NCBI RefSeq assembly: GCF_000283155.1
Contig: NW_004454166.1
Location: 11,681,874-11,745,873 of the forward strand
DNA: 64,000 nucleotides
From: Ceratotherium simum simum
Lineage: Eukaryota > Chordata > Mammalia > Perissodactyla > Rhinocerotidae
Reading direction: 5' to 3'
The position numbers and the translations under genes were made by a program. Positions within the stretch are counted from its first letter, which is position 1, and every line of letters begins with the position of its first letter. The notes under the pieces were generated by a model. That model had not been told where the DNA came from, ran no database searches, and saw only the letters and a list, made by a program, of their open reading frames with translations. Below are positions 52,801 through 63,439 of the stretch, piece after piece.

Positions 52801-54429
52801 AGGAGAAAAGATTTTCCCCTGGGGTTAGGAGAGGGTGGAGAGAAAAAAACTTCCTCAAGGAGGTGAGTGATATTTGAGGTGGACCTGGGAGAATGGGTGG
52901 GGTTTTATCAGTTGTAGACAAAAAGTGGAGCGTGGACAGTTCAAATACCCCTGTTTAAACTCCAAGTTATTTAAAATAGAGCTGACGGCAGGCCAGCTTT
53001 GAGAGTACATCCAACTCTAAAACAGCATAGTCATTTGCAGGAAAACCTTTATATCTCCTCCCACTCCGCCCCTCCCAACAACAAAAGCCCTTCTCCCCGC
53101 TCCCAAGGAGATGAGTAGCTGTTCACAGATACAGTTAGTAAGGGTCACTGATTTTTCTAAACTTTCTACCCCACTGATGCTATGTCATGAAAATATTCCA
53201 GAAATGCCAATACTCAAACATCCAAATTCCATCTCCAAGATCACCTCTAACACTTGAAAATGGCATAGCATCTGCTGACAACCACATGTTTCAATTGGGG
53301 GGTTTAAACAATAAGGCGTCTATCTCCAGGTAGCAAATACGACTAGCTCTCATCAGGAAGTACTGGTGGAATGTGCACCCAGTCAGCTGAGCCCAACACC
53401 GATAACCATCAGTCAATATGGAGATGGGCCACCAATTGTCTTCCTCACCTTAATACCTGTTTGTTTAACTAACAGCAGTGAGAGTCCTTATTAAAGGCTG
53501 TTAACACTCCAAAATGCTGTTTGTTGAGCCTGCCAAAGTGATAAATGGCGCTTGTGTTTGCTCTCTTGTTCTCAAGGCTGATGTAGAAGCCTAAAACCCA
53601 GTTGTGAAGTGGTTAGCTTTTAATGAAGAGACTAGTCAGTTCTACAAATAAGCCAATGGTTTGGGAACAGAATCACTAACTCTAAAAAGAGTCCACCAAT
53701 GTTTGTTGGCTCGTAATGGATTTGCTTGCTTATAACCACAAAGCACACATAAATACACAATGCCCACTCAGACACACACATTTTCTTGGTATCAGAATAC
53801 ACTTTAAGATCAGTGTTCCCTTATTCCCAGCTCTGAGTTTACAATTCAAGTGTCTTATTTCCCAACAGTCTGAGTGGATTGTGCATGCCTGTGTTCAACA
53901 AGGAAAGGAAACACCAGGATTGCAGGAGACATGAAATGAATGAGGGACTGCTCACTCCAAACATACGTCCTCTTAACATGAGCAAATGCTGACTTTCCTG
54001 GAGAGCTGGATTTCTTCAATACTCTTGTCCACGCTGACTCCAAACATGTTTGCCCCTGGAATTTGCCAGTTATTGGGTTGAGGGGACTTCTTCCCTGGTG
54101 AAATATGAAAGCATTAAACAAATGTTTCCTCTATGTCTGTGAGCTGCCTACCTACCTTTGCAATGGCATCAACCACATTCATGTGGTTTAACATTATGAA
54201 GTTGTCTGTGGCCCCTTGTGGCATTCTAAGACCCAAGCCTCAGTCTCATGCATGTTTTGAAAGCCCCAGAATCAAAACTGGAGAGATGACTTTAGGAGAT
54301 GGTAATAAATAGTCATATGATTTATTGTCTAAATCAGGATCTTTTGAGAGTGAAATTGTGTGCTATTAACAATTATACCAAGACTACAGGTGTTGGGTGG
54401 GACAGTCAGTCTTCCCAGTAATAAACAAT
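52801..54429. other. long unique stretch
   Basis: About 1.6 kb without a recognised repeat, the longest such run in the window. 53460-53530 contains TGTTTGTTTAAC, GTTAACA and TGTTTGTTGA. No exon seen. Confidence 0.45.
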
Positions 54430-54690
54430 AGGTTAATATTTATTGAGCCCCTATTACGTGCTAGGAATTTAACTTATTCTTTAATATATTCTTCCATTTA
54501 ATCCTCACAGTAACCTTATTCAGTAGATATTGTTATTCCCATTTTATAGCTGAAGAAATGGGGGTTCGAGGAGTAACTCATGTAAAATGTCTCTTCTATA
54601 GTCACACCCTGGTAAGAGCAGACATGAGTAGGGATTTGGATTGAGGTCTGTCTTATTCTAAAGCGCATGCACTTTGCATGGTGTAGTGTG
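54430..54690 (-). repeat. MIR SINE, near full length
   Basis: 'gagcccctattacgtgctag', 'cccattttatagctgaagaa', 'gtagggatttggattgaggt' and the head remnant 'gcatggtgtagtgtgg'. Confidence 0.87.
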
Positions 54691-54901
54691 GTTTCTCATC
54701 CCGGAAGTCAGTGTTTTTTCTTTTCTTTTTTGAATTAGGTTCTAAGGAGACCTAGGTTGCTGGTTAGCTACACATGTGCTCCTGAAGGCAAGGAGGAGAC
54801 CAAGAAGGAGAGTGTCAGAAAGAGCAACTCCATCTTCATGTTTAATATGTGGGTCAACTGGATGAGATTTCATTTATTGGGAGGGTGGGCTTCTACTGCT
54901 T

Positions 54902-55026
54902 GAAAGAAAGGAAAAAAAGGAAGAAAGAGAGAAGAAGAAAAAAAAGGAGAAAAAGGGAAAGGAGAAGAGGAAAATGGAAAGAAGGAAAGAGGAAGAGAAG
55001 GAAGGAAGGAAGGAGTGAAGGAAGGA
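54902..55026 (+). repeat. 125 bp polypurine (GA/GGAA) tract
   Basis: Purine-only for 73 bases, then broken only by T at 54975 and T at 55016. The Lys/Arg-rich open frame over it (54849-55043) is an artefact. Confidence 0.95.
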
Positions 55027-55027
55027 C

Positions 55028-55834
55028 CAATGTTCTAGTTTAAGCCCCTTGTTTTGAAATTGAAAAGCTGAGTTCCAGAGAGAGAAAGTTCCATATACAA
55101 TGTCATATAGCAAATTATAAATTTGGAAACAGTGATCTGACAAGTCCAGGTCTTTTGGTTTTCAATCCATGGTCTTTTTACTACACATTGCTAAGTAGCA
55201 AACGTTTGTTGAGAGGACATGCTGCTGGTTGGAGCTATTTCCATATTTTACCTCATTTTGACACTGGCAGTGAGTTGCTCATCCTTAGGGAAGCTTTTCT
55301 TTAAAACAGGGGATTAAGCTGTTTTTAAATATCGAGCAGGAAAAGCTGTCACAAGTTTCAGACACAATATGGGAGAGGTTTTAAATAACGGCAAGGGTGT
55401 GCATGTTGAATTGTGTTTTCTTAGTAAAAAGAAATGCAGTGTTATTGAAGTGCTTTCTTTTTTTATCACCATGGTCCTGGACTATTTGAACAAAATTAAA
55501 TGATAGTAATTTTGGGTTGGAAAGTGTAGAAAGCTACATTCACTTCTCAGTAAATAGGATCAGGGGATTGGAGTGGAAAAGGAGGCCACAGTTAAGTGGA
55601 GAATACAGTGTGAGGGAATGTACAAGGGTGAAAACCCAGTAGGGACTTAGGAAGTCATCCCCCTAACCCTCCACAAAGGACTTCCTAGTGACCGATTAAC
55701 CCAAGTGAGTGACACTTCTAAGAGAAGAGTCAGTTTGGGGGCTGGGCCTCTTCGGGACAAGGAGGAAAATCCCAATACACAAGGCTTTGGGCTGCAGCCC
55801 AGCTTCCTCAGAACTGCTGCACTTCGGTCTGCTA
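55028..55834. other. mostly unique sequence
   Basis: A weak antisense MIR trace at about 55065-55195 ('atagcaaattataaatttgg', 'tgacaagtccaggtctttt'). Otherwise nothing recognised. Confidence 0.4.
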
Positions 55835-56020
55835 ACGTTAATGAGGTACTTGCTATGTACTGGGGACTCTTGCAAACACTTTCCACATGTTAATTCATTT
55901 AATTGTCACAATTCTGTGAGGTGGACACTGTTATTATTCTCAAGGACAAATAGCTAATAAGTGGTGCAGCTGGAATTCAGGCTAAGGCAATTCGATTCTG
56001 AGCCTGTGTCCTCAACCCCG
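55835..56020 (-). repeat. MIR SINE
   Basis: 'gaggtacttgctatgtactg', 'aattcatttaattgtcacaa' and 'agtggtgcagctggaattca'. The core segment is deleted between 'attctcaag' and 'gacaaatagc'. Confidence 0.8.
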
Positions 56021-57214
56021 TGCCACAATTGCTCTGAAATTTCCAGGGATCAGCTGGAGGCTTCAGTAACGCTGGGGACCCAGTGCACGGGCTAAAGGCT
56101 GTCCACAGCCCTTCAGTAGCTGCCGCTGTGTGTGGTGGACATCTGATTATGCTCCTTAGCAATAAGGTGAGGCACTGGGGTAGCAGTGGGTATGGCATTT
56201 CCTTCTCCTCCTTGAAATGTTTTCCTTAATCCTTGGTTCTGAGCCTTGACCAGTGTGTTTGGAAAGTAGGAAGAAAAGGAGTCTTCACAGGGGCCGTTGA
56301 TAAACCCGTTCTCCAGCAAATTCCTCCAGACTCTTTCACATACTTTGCGATTTGGGTTAGAAGGTCAGATTATGGGGTGCCTGATCTCAGCTGTCCGTCA
56401 GCTTTGAGCTTTGTGGGTGACAACGCCTTCCTCTGGGCTGAATCTTGGGAGGGTGTACAAACATTGACTTCCTGAATGTGTAAACCTGGTCAAACGGTCC
56501 AAACCAGGACTGTGACAACTTAAAAGTCCTCTGTTTTATTCTTCTATAACCATGCATTCTAGGAAATTCAGGGGCCGATAGGTAAAGAAAGATATTTCAG
56601 AATGGGAACAGATGTGAATACTGGGAAAATCACAAAGAAAGAAGTGTGGAGTGAGAAAGGGAGAAAAAGACAATTATATATTTCTGTCAAAAGATTTTCC
56701 CTGTTACAATTATTTATTGAGTGACTTGATGAACATGTGATTTCATGCAACTCTTCAGAGCCTATCTGTTGCCTAAAACCATGAAGAAAGAGGAAACGTG
56801 TGTGTATGTGCTCTTATGCCACAGTGGAACTTGGCTGGTTCTCTGGGCACTCCTCAAGAAAGCTTGCCTTTCATAAGTGGTTCTGGCTGTGGTTTGGAGC
56901 CCCAGATCATTTCCCTTCCCAGGGATCTCTCTCAGCCCTGCAGTGATTCACTTACAAACATAGAAAACAGAATCAATACAGATTTTTCAGATGGAGATTG
57001 AGCATTCCGAAGAAAGTTCAATTCATTAAAACTGCTTTACATTTTCAGAGTTATGGCAAAAGGGCTAGGCAGAGAAAAGGAATGAGTTTTGCTCTCTGCT
57101 GCATTATGGTTAAACTGTACCTTGGTTTCTCATTATTGCCCATAAAATAAGAGCAATCATATATGTCTTTATTTATGATACATATTAAATTTCCAAGAGG
57201 GCTCCAGGAAAATG
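56021..57214. other. long unique stretch
   Basis: No gene or repeat recognised. Four short overlapping frames at 55977-56475 show no family. Confidence 0.45.
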
Positions 57215-57410
57215 TTGCAGGACAGTGGTGGAGTGGATGAAAAATACTAGATTGGAAATCTGGGGACCTGGGTTTGGGTTTTGACTTTATTTCTTATAAA
57301 ATTCCTAAATCTTGGATTCTTCCTCTATAAAAAAGAGTATTCCTACCTCACAGGATTATTATAAAAATTAAATGAGATAATGCATGTGGTGATATGTTGT
57401 AAAATGATTT
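57215..57410 (+). repeat. MIR SINE
   Basis: 'gacctgggtttgggttttga', 'tacctcacaggattattata' and 'aattaaatgagataatgcat'. Confidence 0.82.
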
Positions 57411-58339
57411 GTTTTAGATATGAAAGAATCTGATGTTTTTAAGAGAGAAATTGATCCACGTGGCAAATGTTATCTCCAGACAGTGTGAGCATAAACCTTG
57501 AAAGCAGATCTAAGCATCTAAATTTATAGGCACCCAATGTTACTTAGCAATGGAGACTGACAGCCTGAAGAGTCATCTTTAAAGAACAAAAAGTCAAAGC
57601 TGATGACAAGGACAGGGGTGGGCTTTGTTTCTTTCCCAAGCACAGGGCAGCATCTCCTGGAAGGAGGGATGTGTTCCTCCCATCAAATTGTGATGAAGGG
57701 CAAGCAACAAAAGTGCCCTGATATTTGCACAGGGCTTTTTACAAGGAGAGTCAGGGAGTCGAATTCTGCCCATTCTACTCCAAGCTTTAAATCACCTCAT
57801 TAACCAAGAGGATTAATATCTTTGTTTTCAATGAGGCTATTGGTCCATGCAAGAAAGAAAAACTCCCCTTTTGAAATGAAAACCTCAGTGTTGCAGAGAA
57901 AGTTCACTGAAATGGTACCTCTATGGGAGTTCTTTATCGTTTTAATAACGGCTGGATACTGTTTCCAAGTATGGATGATTAATCTGGTGTTCCCTTGATG
58001 CTACCTAAGACTGGGGCCCTGTTCAATGGGAGCCCAGCTTCTTGCACCACTCGCCTCGAGGCCTGAAATCAGATTTTATCTTTTCAAGGAATCCAGAACT
58101 CTCAGGAGCTAGAGAGATGGTTTGCCTTAGTTCATTCGTGTGACTAAAGGTGAGTGATTAAAGGTTCCCCCTTCCAGGAATTCAAACTCCTAGAGTTCTG
58201 GTCCATGGAGAGGGAAGAAAAGGAAGGACTAGTGGGCTGCTTGCTCCTCGTGGAATGTGGCCCAACAGCAGGGTAGAAGGTTCTATCACCTGAGACCTGC
58301 AGACTCTGCTCTGCAAGGGGAATGACTGAATGATCACAT
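57411..58339. other. unique non-coding sequence
   Basis: No gene or repeat recognised. Confidence 0.45.
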
Positions 58340-58420
58340 CTGTCTTATAAACCCTTGTTTTCTCAAAGCCCAGCGTCTGGCACAGAGTGGGTACTCATTG
58401 AATACTGAATGAATGAAAGA
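58340..58420 (+). repeat. L2 LINE 3' end
   Basis: 'aagcccagcgtctggcacag' and 'gtgggtactcattgaatact', followed by 'gaatgaatgaa', the L2 3' terminal motif. Confidence 0.7.
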
Positions 58421-58549
58421 CAGTGTTTCTGAACAGTTCTTAAAGTTGACATCCAGAGAGCAGGGGTAGGGAATAGAAGGCATTTATATTATTAAGAATG
58501 CGTACATGTGTTAGCATGTCTGTTACTTCATTCCACTTTGACTCAATCA

Positions 58550-58618
58550 GAGAGAGGGAGGGAGAGAGGGAGGGAGAGAGGGAGGGAGAGAGGGAGGGAG
58601 AGAGGGAGGGAGAGAAAG
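58550..58618 (+). repeat. 12 bp purine minisatellite (GAGAGGGAGGGA)n
   Basis: About five nearly identical 12 bp units, purine-only for 69 bases, with G-triplets in pairs. Directly adjoins an antisense MIR. Confidence 0.95.
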
Positions 58619-58770
58619 TTTCGCGAGTAATTCCTATTGAATGGATAAGGAAATTGAGGATTGGACTGATCAAGCTTCTTGCTCAAGGTTACAATTAGGT
58701 GGATCTCTGGTTCAAACCTAGGTCTGTCTGACTGGAAAGCCAGCACTCTCTCCATTCCGCTGTGCCGAGC
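58619..58770 (-). repeat. MIR SINE
   Basis: 'gaatggataaggaaattgag', 'cttgctcaaggttacaatta' and 'ggttcaaacctaggtctgtc'. Its 3' part is replaced by the minisatellite. Confidence 0.8.
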
Positions 58771-59034
58771 AATGCCCATGGTGTGGAAGGACAGAGGTCT
58801 GCGTTCATGAAGACGGGAGGTGAGGTGAGGATTAATGAGACACCCAGTGGAAGGACAGTCATGGCATTTTCTTGTTGATTTGAGTCTGGGTTCACACTTC
58901 TTGAGAAGTGGGATTTTTTTTCTTTTGAGGCCATTGCACCTTCAGATTAAATTTGAGTATCCTCAAGATCTGTCACTACTGCTTTGGTGGATATGAAAAC
59001 ATTTCTTGGCTCCTTATTATACATCTAGAAGCTG

Positions 59035-59215
59035 CTAAAATATTCCATGTCTATTCTGTTATTCAATACTCATAAGAACTCAGTAAGATATTACAATCCC
59101 CATTTCACAGATGTGGAAACTGAGGTTCAAAAAGAGTAAGTTACTTCATTGAGTTCATACACTGTAATTGGCAGAACTAGTGTGTGAACCTAGAAATGCC
59201 TATCAGTTAAGTGTT
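59035..59215 (-). repeat. MIR SINE
   Basis: 'tccccatttcacagatgtgg', 'aaactgaggttcaaaaagag' and 'gtgtgaacctagaaatgcct'. Confidence 0.82.
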
Positions 59216-59439
59216 CTTTTTACTTCTCAGTTTGGTAACATTGCGATTGACTGAAAAAAAAAATGAAGAAAAGAAAAGGAATCTAGAAGCCCAACTAATT
59301 CTTTGAGAAGCAGACAAACTGTGCCAGAAGTTATCCTGATCTGACTTCCAGGAGAAACTGATCATCATTGATGGAATAAAAAATACTAACATCCTCGTGG
59401 CAAATCAATGCTTTTTTTAGTTTTCAAGGTTCCTTCCCA

Positions 59440-60010
59440 CATATTCATTCATTCAGCAAATATTTATTGAACCACTACTCTGTGCTCGATGCTTCTCTAG
59501 GCCTCAAGAAGAAAACTGGGGAAAGAACAAAGTCCTACTTTTGCCTCCTAGAGGGGGAGAAAGAGACAATAAACTACTTTCATTCTATTATTTTATTAAA
59601 CAGCCTTATTGTGAAATAATTCACATACTATAAAATTCACCCCTTTAAAATACACAATTCAGTGGTCTTTATTATATCACAATGTTGTGCAACTATCATC
59701 ACTATCTGATTCCTGGTCAATTTCAAAGGAATCTATAATTTATCAGGAGGGACAAGTGCTCTGAAGATGAATAAGAGGGGTAAGGGGGGAGATGTTGCTG
59801 GTCTACTTGGGGTGGTCAGGGAAGGCCAGCTAAATAAAAGGATATTTGAGTGGAAACTTAAATGAGGTGAGGGAGTGAGACATGGATACCTGGGCGAAGA
59901 AGAGGCCAGGTAGAGGAAACAGGGTAAGACCCTGAGGCGGGAGCACACCCAGTGCTCAGGGAAGAGTGAAGAAATCAATGATTATAGGCGAGAGGACAGG
60001 AGAGGAGATG
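59440..60010 (+). repeat. repeat X split by an L1 scrap
   Basis: Left (59440-59585): 'ttcattcattcagcaaatat' and 'ccactactctgtgctcgatg'. Right (59733-60010): 'gagtggaaacttaaatgagg', 'gaggaaacagggtaagaccc' and 'tgaggcgggagcacaccca'. Collinear across the insert. Confidence 0.65.
59586..59732 (-). mobile_element. L1 fragment inside repeat X
   Basis: 'attgtgaaataattcacata', 'ctataaaattcacccctttа'-type text, 'acacaattcagtggtcttta' and 'gttgtgcaactatcatcact' match an antisense L1 3' phrase. About 147 bp, with no visible A-tail. Confidence 0.7.
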
Positions 60011-60029
60011 ATGTCATCTGAGGGTTATA

Positions 60030-60265
60030 AGGGATTGTGTGTTAAAGCACCTAGTGCAATGCGAGGTACACAGCAGGTGCTCAATAAGTGACAGCTGTGA
60101 TTATTATGGTTATTATTTCTGTTCTCATCATGAAGATGCCAGACACCTTGCTTCCGGCGCACAAGAAATGTAGTTCACCTTTGCATCCTTCTAGAGACGA
60201 GACCAATGCTTGGCACTTAATACACAGTCATTAAACATAAACACTGAATGAAAGAATGGGGTTTA
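60030..60265 (+). repeat. MIR tail followed by L2 tail
   Basis: 60030-60120: 'gtgttaaagcacctagtgca' and 'cagcaggtgctcaataagtg' (MIR 3' end). 60170-60265: 'agaccaatgcttggcactta' and 'cactgaatgaaagaatgg' (L2 3' end). Confidence 0.6.
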
Positions 60266-60269
60266 GTCT

Positions 60270-61199
60270 TTAAATTAATAATCTTTGTTGGCTACAAAAA
60301 CAGGCAGGAATAAATGCACAGATGGACTGATAAACCACAAAGACAAATTAGTATTGAACAATACTGTTAAGTTTTCCCACCAAAGAGGCATTATTTTCTG
60401 TAAGGCCTTCAAAGTTTCCATTTCCTTGAGAGGTGGGGTGAGGAGATTTTTTTTTTTCTTTCCCTGGCCCCTTGTTGAAGGCGGCTCTGTGATAGGGTTT
60501 CTTTATAATTGGGCAAGGGGGTGTCTGGGTCAAAGTGACAGCCGACGTGCGCTGCTATTACCACACATTACATAAATAACTCTACATAATTGCTACCATC
60601 CATCAATTTGGGGAGATCAGTGGTGAGAGACGCTGCCAGTTTCTTGGAATAAAAACTAAAGCTCCAACTAGCTCAAGCAATCACATGCACTAATCAATGC
60701 CAGTTTTTTTGAGCGAGGGTAAAATTGGTTTGGTCACCAATTCAACCTTGAGAAGGATTCTCCTGTGTATCCTTCATATGAGTTTGGAAGGCTTTGCCCG
60801 ATGCTCACTTAGAACGTTTTTTCTCGTCTCTCGCCAAACTTTTTTTTATCATAGTATTAGTCTCTGCTCTGCCTTCCCCTGTGTTGTAACCTGAAGGCTT
60901 TGCTGAGTTGGCTAAGGACAGTTAGATTTCTGATGGGTTTAGGTTAGTCTGACCACTATAGGCAGCAGAACAGAACATCCTGGCCTATGCAGATTTGGGG
61001 AGTTGTAATTATCCAGCTTCTCTGTACACATGGGTCAAGTCAACCTGATTCTATCTCAATTCTTTATTACATTCTGAGTTGGCAAAACAGTAACCATGAA
61101 TTTTAAAAACAAACAAACAAACAAATGGAAACAGACATGTGGCATTCGAAAAGCGTGAAATTTGAAAATAGGATTCTCAATGATCCCATCTCACTCTTG
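60270..61199. other. unique stretch, possible conserved non-coding DNA
   Basis: No repeat recognised over about 0.9 kb. 60527-60600 contains GGGTCAAAGTGAC (nuclear-receptor DR1-like) and TACCACA (RUNX-like). (CAAA)n occurs at 61105-61124. No exon seen. Confidence 0.4.
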
Positions 61200-61340
61200 A
61201 ACCCAGTCAATTTAATATCCTGGGCTGTAAGCACCATGAGGCAGGCACTCTATATATCCTGTCTCCCCAGGGCCTAGGACAGTGTGTCTGGCACAAAGTG
61301 GCAGAATAATCTTATTGAATTGATGCTGAAGTAATGAAGT
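61200..61340 (+). repeat. L2 LINE 3' end
   Basis: 'ctgtaagcaccatgaggcag', 'ctgtctccccagggcctagg' and 'gtgtctggcacaaagtggca'. Confidence 0.7.
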
Positions 61341-62080
61341 CACATTCTTGTTGATTGAAAATGAAATTGAACAGGACATTCCCACAATTAAGGCTCTTTT
61401 GACAGAGATAAATGGTCAACAGCTTGCTTTGCAATAACCCCGAGAATCTCTGCAAACCCCCAGAATATAGGAACCTTGTTTAGTTCCCATGTGAATGGAC
61501 CACAGGGTCTTTTGAGGGGTGATGATGGTGGGATAGTGTATGGGCTCAACAAGGGTGTGTTACAGCCACAGCTGGCAACTTTCCACCTTTAGCACATAGT
61601 CTGGTTTTACTTCTCCATGAGAAGTTTGCCCCCTTTTTAAAAAAACCTCTTTCCATCAAAATGCCCCTTTAGGCGGGAGCCTGTACATGAGGACAAGACG
61701 GGGAGCTTATGAAGTCCGTTTTGCTTCATGTTCCATGCTCCATCTGGGTCCTCCGGAAGCGTTTGAATGAATGCTCAATGTTTCTCAGAATGTTATAGTC
61801 TATTATATTAGTCAGAAGTACTTTTGTGGATAATTAGTAGGAAATGAAAGGATTCAAGGATGACTTGGCGTTTCCAGAAATCCTTAGAAGTTCTTTAAGA
61901 GGGAAAAATAAGTAGGTCTTGCTAAAAACCCTCAAGCCAAGGGCCATTGTTCTTTTTGTGGAAAATTGCTACTTAGAAACACACTATAAAATGTGTCATG
62001 CTTTTGGGTCAACAGATACTATGCATTTAAATTTTCTTGTGCCAAACAAGATCTTGCCAGTGATGGTTTTACCTTTTCTT
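61341..62080. other. unique non-coding sequence
   Basis: No gene or repeat recognised. Confidence 0.45.
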
Positions 62081-62090
62081 GGTGCTGGAG

Positions 62091-62590
62091 TAGCCAGTCC
62101 TGGTGGTCTAGTGGTTAAGATTTGGAACTCCGACTGCAGTGGTGCGGGTTCGTTTCCAGGGCAGGGAACCACACCACCCATCTGTTGGTTGTCATACTGT
62201 GGTGGCTGTGTGTTGCTGTGATGCTGAAGGTTATGCCACTGAGATTTCAAATACCAGCAAGGTCACCCGTGGTGGACAGGTTTCCATGGAGCTTCCAGAC
62301 TAAGACAGACTAGGAAGAAGGACCTGGCCACCCACTTCCAAAACAATTGGCCATACGGTGTTTGTCTTTCTCTGTCTGGCTTATTTCGCTTAACATAACA
62401 CCCTCCAGCTCCAGCCATGTTGTTGCAAATGGGACAATTTTGGGTTTTTGTAATGGCTGATTAGTATTCTATTATATATATGTAACATGAAAACCCTATG
62501 AATAGCAGCGAAGCGTTGTCTGATGGAGCACCAGAGGTGAGAGGATGGGTTGCTAGGAGTCAGAATCAACTCTACAGCACTAGCAACAAA
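62091..62590 (+). mobile_element. tRNA-headed SINE with RTE-type tail, interrupted by L1
   Basis: tRNA-like head 'gccagtcctggtggtctagt' with 'gcgggttcgtttccagggca', body 'tgtggtggctgtgtgttgct', 'gacaggtttccatggagctt' and 'gacctggccacccacttcca', and 3' end 'gctaggagtcagaatcaact' then 'ctacagcactagcaacaa', as in RTE-mobilised SINEs. Flanked by 'ggtgctgg' at 62081-62088 and 62591-62598. It is unlike the other EREs beyond the head, and L1 sequence (62354-62487) sits within it. Confidence 0.8.
62354..62487 (-). mobile_element. 134 bp internal L1 ORF2 fragment within a SINE
   Basis: 'gtttgtctttctctgtctgg', 'cttatttcgcttaacataac' and 'tccagccatgttgttgcaaa' are antisense L1 ORF2 C-terminal sequence, the same stretch as 3160-3300. 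Both boundaries are internal to L1: no 3' UTR and no poly(A). SINE text continues across it ('attggcca' on the left, 'tgaaaaccctatgaatagca' on the right). Confidence 0.85.
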
Positions 62591-62659
62591 GGTGCTGGTG
62601 TGAAGGGATGGTCACGTTATTAACTCTCCCTTCCTGCCAGACAGTGGCAGACAGCGTAC

Positions 62660-62890
62660 AATAATAACGAACATCTTATATTTAAATAACACTCTATACA
62701 TGCTTTCTGAAACTTCATTCATTTTCATTATCATTTGATCTTCAAACAAGCCTGTGAGAATAGTAAGGCAGGTATGACAATGATGAAGGAAACCAAGGAC
62801 CACAGGGAAAATGGGAAATGACTTACTCAAGGTCTCATTAAGTGGCAATGCCAGCACTCATGTACCCCAACTCCCCAGCTCTAGATACCC
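62660..62890 (-). repeat. MIR SINE
   Basis: 'catttgatcttcaaacaagc', 'tgacttactcaaggtctcat' and 'taagtggcaatgccagcact'; diverged. Confidence 0.65.
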
Positions 62891-63050
62891 TTCCCTCTAG
62901 AAGAGGGTCTGCAAGTAGGGAAGGAGTATGTCCTCCCAATTTTCATTTTTGTTGTAGCAATTGATCAAACCTTAAGAGGCATTCCCTTTGTTTTTGCTCC
63001 CAGGAGTCTGTGATGCTGTTTGCCCAACACAGATTTAAAAAACAAAACAA

Positions 63051-63295
63051 GGGGCTGGCCTGGTGGTGTAGTGGTTAAGTTTGCACACTCCACTTGGGCG
63101 GCCTGGGGTTCACAGGTTTGGATCCCAGACACAGACCTACACACCACTTATCAAGCCATGCTGTGGCAGGCGTTCTACATAAAATAGAGGAAGATGGGCA
63201 CAGATGTTAGCTCAAGGCCAATCTTCCTCAGCAAAAAGAGGAGGATTGGCAACAGATGTTAGTTCAGGGCTAACCTTCCTCACACATAAAAAATT
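63051..63295 (+). mobile_element. ERE SINE (two-unit tail type)
   Basis: 'ggggctggcctggtggtgta', 'ggcacagatgttagctcaag' and 'ggcaacagatgttagttcag'. The left flank 'aaaaaacaaaacaa' and the (CAA)n right flank make the target-site duplication ambiguous. Confidence 0.93.
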
Positions 63296-63324
63296 AAACA
63301 ACAACAACAACAACAAACAAACAA
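63296..63324 (+). repeat. (CAA)n microsatellite at an ERE tail
   Basis: Seven CAA-type units then CAAA units, directly continuing the ERE's A-rich tail. Confidence 0.9.
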
Positions 63325-63337
63325 CATTCTCTTGTCA

Positions 63338-63420
63338 GGCCTGCTTGCTTTGGGGCCCGTGGTGAAGTGTTCTCACCTCCCATGCATGTACCAGGTCCCC
63401 CAAAGCAGGCCGTCACCACG
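63338..63420. repeat. interlocking inverted repeats
   Basis: GGCCTGCTTGCTTTGGGG (63338-63355) is mirrored by CCCCAAAGCAGGCC (63397-63411), and CCGTGGTGA (63358-63366) by TCACCACG (63413-63420). The two possible stems share the loop order A-B-A'-B', so they cannot both form as simple nested hairpins. Confidence 0.7.
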
Positions 63421-63439
63421 TCTCCATCACCGCTTATCT

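Noticed and set aside
54849..55043. Lys/Arg-rich protein resembling a nuclear basic peptide
   Set aside because: Translation of a polypurine tract only.
58440..58779. Repeated Ser-Pro-Leu peptide frames
   Set aside because: Translation of the 12 bp minisatellite.
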